NCBI GenBank assembly: GCA_024235715.1 | Contig: JACKLW010000010.1 | Span: forward strand, 62,001-126,000 | From: Accumulibacter sp. | Lineage (GTDB): Bacteria > Pseudomonadota > Gammaproteobacteria > Burkholderiales > Rhodocyclaceae | Direction: 5' to 3' | Length of the DNA stretch: 64,000 bases | Shown: piece after piece, positions 61,376 to 64,000 of the stretch | How the letters are laid out: every line of letters starts with the position of its first letter | Position numbering within the stretch: position 1 is the stretch's first letter | Notes under the pieces: model-generated | Told to the model about the DNA's origin: nothing | The model's input: the letters and a program-made list of their open reading frames with translations, nothing else | Databases searched by the model: none | Translations under genes and position numbers: made by a program

Positions 61376-64000
61376 ATGTTGACAAGCCAGGTTCCCCTCT
61401 TGCCCAGCTGGATTCGTTCCTGCCTTCTCCTCCTCATCGTCACCGTAGCGCCACCGGTTTCTTCCGAACCGCAACAGCCCGCCTACGTACCGGGCCGGCT
61501 CTTGATCCAGCAACGCGCCGGTCTCAGCGACGCAGAAGTCGATAAGTCCTTGAAGCCGCACGGCGCAAGGCGAATCGGCAAGATTGCAGCAATCAACGTG
61601 CACATCGTTCAACTGCCGGTGACCGCCGACGCCAGCGCGGTCGCCACTGCCTTGTCAAACAACCGGCTCTTCAAGCACGTCGAACGCGACCGCATCCTCG
61701 CCCCCGCTGCCGCCACCAACGACCCGTCGCTGCCGAGCCAATGGCATCTCGCCAAGATTGGCGCGCCGATGGCATGGAACATCACCCATGGCAATGACGT
61801 CACCATCGCCATTCTGGATACCGGTGTCGACGACCGCCATCCAGACCTTGCAGCGCAAATGGTTCCCGGCTGGAATGCCTACGATCAAAATGCCGACACG
61901 TCGGACGTTCATGGTCACGGCACGGCGGTCGCAGGCACCGCCGCGGCGACGGGAAACAATGCGCTCGGCGTTGCCTCGGTCGCCTATGGTTCGAAAATAA
62001 TGCCGATCCGGATTTCCGACCCGCAAGGCTACGCCCCGGTCAGCGCGATTGCCGCGGGACTGGTGTGGGCAGCGGATCACGGCGCCAGAGTTGCCAGCAT
62101 CAGCCATGAGTACGCCAGCAACGCCGCCACCATAGACAGTGCGGCGCAGTACTTCAAGGGCAAGGAGGGCCTGACCATCGCTGCCGCTGGGAATCGCGGC
62201 CAGGGCGAGAACATTGCCTCCACCGGCAATATGGTGATCGTGTCGGCAACCGATCGGGATGACCGGGTCCCATCCTGGTCGAGCTTTGGCACTTACATTA
62301 ACATCGCCGCACCTGGCCAAGACATCCTGACGACCACCCGTGGGGGCGGTTACGGCCACTGGTCTGGAACCTCTGTCGCCACCGCAGTGGTGGCCGGTAC
62401 CGCGGCGCTGATGATTGCGGCCAATCCGGCGCTGTCGACCAGCCAGATCCAGAGCATCCTTTACTCGACAGCCGTTGACCTCGGAGGCGTCGGCAAAGAC
62501 GAACACTACGGTGCCGGCCGCGTCGACGCGGCGCAGGCAACGCGATTGGCAGCAGCCACGCCGTCGGCGAACCCGCCGGCGCCGACCGTCACCATCTCCG
62601 CACCCGCGGGAGGTACTGTCGGCGGGCTGGTGCTGGTCGATGTTGCGGCTAGCCACAGCGTCAGCGTCGCGCGGGTCGAACTCGCCGTCAATGGCAAGAC
62701 CTACGCGACCGACACCACCTCGCCGCACGGCTTCGTTTGGGATACGACCGCTGTGCCCGATGGCGTTGTAACCCTGACTGCATACGCCTATGATGCGGCC
62801 GGCAACTACACAAGCGCGCAGCCGGTGCGTGTGATGGTCGCCAACAGCAAGGCAGCGTCGCCGGACACTCCTTCACCGACGCAGGCAGCACAGTCGAAAT
62901 CAATCGCGGCCCCCGCTCCGGCCGCAATGCCGGCGGCCGGCGCCAACGCTGCAGCACTCCCGCAGGCTGCCGCGATTGAGGGCGCCGCTGCCACGGTTAT
63001 CTCCGCAACCAGCTTCAGCGGACGCGGTTGGTATGTTGATTCCGTGCTCGGGAATGACCAGCAGGCCGGTACCCTGGCGCAGCCATGGAAGACGCTCGCG
63101 CGAGCCACGCAGAATGTCTACGCGGCGGGAGATGCGCTGCTGCTCAAGTGTGGCAGCACCTGGCGCGAGGCCACCGCCCTGAGCAACGCCAACGCGCCCG
63201 CCGGAGGTCTGGTCATCGGAAGCTATGGCAGCAACTGCTCGGCCAGTAACCGCCCGAAGGTGTCCGGCGCCGATCTGATCGGCGGCGTGACCTGGACCAT
63301 AGAGGCGGGCTTCGGTGGCCGCCCGGTATATGTGGCCACCTGGCCGAAAGCGGTGAAGACCCTTTACTGGAACGGAACGCCAATGGCGCCTGCCCGCCAC
63401 CCCAACTTTAACGGCGTCGGCCAGGAATTTGCGCTCGTCGCGAGCGTCCTCAACGCGTCGGCATTCAAGCGCGCGACGGGCGAGCTCGCAGCCATAGGCT
63501 CTGATCTCGTGGGTGCCACGGTATATGTGCGCAGCAACCCGTGGGCCATGGAATCGCGCGAAGTGCTGAGCAGCTCCAGCGATGGAACGATAGCAACGAC
63601 GGTACCGTTTTATGGTGGCGTCGACGCCGGCGAAGGCTATTTCTTCGAAGGCAAGCTGGCTTTGCTCGATAGCCCGGGGGAGTGGCACTATGACGCGGCG
63701 GCAAAACGTCTGTACGTGTGGACGCCTACCGGCCAGAGCCCGGTCACCGGCGTTCTGGAGAGCGGCCAGCGCCCCAACGGCCTGACCATCTGGCAGGCAA
63801 ATGGTACGCGCATCGAAAACATCGTCTTCGAGCGTCAGCTCGAACGCGGACTGTTCGTGATCGATGCGCCGAACACGCAGGTTACCGATGTCGTTGCGCA
63901 GGACGCCGGCCTCACCGGGATAGAGATCGTCAGCAGCACGGCCGACGGCTGGTCCGCCGACAGTCGCGTCACCCGTGCCCTGGTGCGCAATGCGGGCACC
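61376..64000 (+). CDS. secreted S8 serine protease with Ig-like and beta-helix domains (3' end beyond window)
   Basis: 875 codons are visible without a stop. GAGGAG lies seven bases before the ATG at 61376. A signal peptide ends near VSSEP. The subtilase domain has the triad Asp148 (ILDTGVD), His181 (HGHGTAVAG) and Ser333 (SGTSVATA). An Ig-like domain follows (about 400-485: TVTISAPAGGTVGG to TLTAYAYDAAGNY), then an Ala/Pro linker and a region from about 550 (GRGWYVDSVLGND, TLAQPWKTLARATQNV) resembling right-handed beta-helix polysaccharide-binding or lyase proteins. It is controlled by the c-di-GMP riboswitch, consistent with a matrix or adhesion role. Confidence 0.92.
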   Translation, partial: MLTSQVPLLPSWIRSCLLLLIVTVAPPVSSEPQQPAYVPGRLLIQQRAGLSDAEVDKSLKPHGARRIGKIAAINVHIVQLPVTADASAVATALSNNRLFKHVERDRILAPAAATNDPSLPSQWHLAKIGAPMAWNITHGNDVTIAILDTGVDDRHPDLAAQMVPGWNAYDQNADTSDVHGHGTAVAGTAAATGNNALGVASVAYGSKIMPIRISDPQGYAPVSAIAAGLVWAADHGARVASISHEYASNAATIDSAAQYFKGKEGLTIAAAGNRGQGENIASTGNMVIVSATDRDDRVPSWSSFGTYINIAAPGQDILTTTRGGGYGHWSGTSVATAVVAGTAALMIAANPALSTSQIQSILYSTAVDLGGVGKDEHYGAGRVDAAQATRLAAATPSANPPAPTVTISAPAGGTVGGLVLVDVAASHSVSVARVELAVNGKTYATDTTSPHGFVWDTTAVPDGVVTLTAYAYDAAGNYTSAQPVRVMVANSKAASPDTPSPTQAAQSKSIAAPAPAAMPAAGANAAALPQAAAIEGAAATVISATSFSGRGWYVDSVLGNDQQAGTLAQPWKTLARATQNVYAAGDALLLKCGSTWREATALSNANAPAGGLVIGSYGSNCSASNRPKVSGADLIGGVTWTIEAGFGGRPVYVATWPKAVKTLYWNGTPMAPARHPNFNGVGQEFALVASVLNASAFKRATGELAAIGSDLVGATVYVRSNPWAMESREVLSSSSDGTIATTVPFYGGVDAGEGYFFEGKLALLDSPGEWHYDAAAKRLYVWTPTGQSPVTGVLESGQRPNGLTIWQANGTRIENIVFERQLERGLFVIDAPNTQVTDVVAQDAGLTGIEIVSSTADGWSADSRVTRALVRNAGT

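Noticed and set aside
61655-62728. 357-codon minus-strand frame opposite the S8 protease
   Set aside because: The plus strand carries the full subtilase triad and a ribosome site; the antisense product is Arg/Gly-rich filler.

Overview
The window is GC-rich proteobacterial chromosome. The gene content points to a betaproteobacterium, most likely a denitrifying, polymer-storing member of the Rhodocyclales such as a Candidatus Accumulibacter relative. The signs are a heme d1 (nirF-nirDL-nirG-nirH) cluster, a polyhydroxyalkanoate phasin beside a wax-ester/diacylglycerol acyltransferase, a rarA-serS pair, and a symporter-kinase/DnaQ/CBS-DUF294 cluster. The taxonomic call is inference from gene content only.

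Layout. 0-9 kb: SYLF protein, malQ, an EAL protein, trxC, an MFS carrier, and a TetR-HlyD-ABC-ABC2 efflux operon with a palindromic operator. 9-16 kb: thioesterase, an ISL3 remnant, an orphan N,N-dimethylformamidase-like gene, several conserved-domain singletons and long apparently empty stretches. 16-31 kb: fabI, AsmA, the heme d1 cluster with a NosL-like protein and a diheme cytochrome c, an FNR-type box, a copper-delivery operon (SCO1, PCuAC), a small gene beside a LexA-like palindrome, a Nudix hydrolase, and a P-type ATPase resembling the animal Na+/K+ pump.

31-38.4 kb: a type I-G (formerly I-U) CRISPR-Cas locus of csx16, csb1/cas7, csb2/cas5-6, cas3 and a cas8-like gene, followed by a six-spacer array. 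No cas1, cas2 or cas4 is present. 38.6-43.2 kb: tRNA-Ser(CGA), then a dddY-acuI pair predicted to cleave dimethylsulfoniopropionate and reduce the resulting acryloyl-CoA. acuI is split by an 1838-base group II intron whose removal restores the frame exactly, and its promoter overlaps a perfect palindrome.

43.3-52 kb: serS, rarA, two pairs of paralogous uncharacterised small proteins, WS/DGAT, phasin, LysR and a second thioesterase. 52-59.2 kb (minus strand): a signalling cluster of a small membrane protein, a sodium/solute symporter-histidine kinase, a single-domain response regulator, a membrane PAS-DnaQ exonuclease and a CBS-nucleotidyltransferase protein. 59-64 kb: a decayed menB-like gene, a DUF3014 protein, and a cyclic-di-GMP-I riboswitch leading a large secreted S8 protease/beta-helix protein that runs off the window.

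The most notable items are the intron-split dddY-acuI locus with its operators, the c-di-GMP riboswitch in front of the secreted protease, and Csx16 next to an adaptation-less type I-G system.
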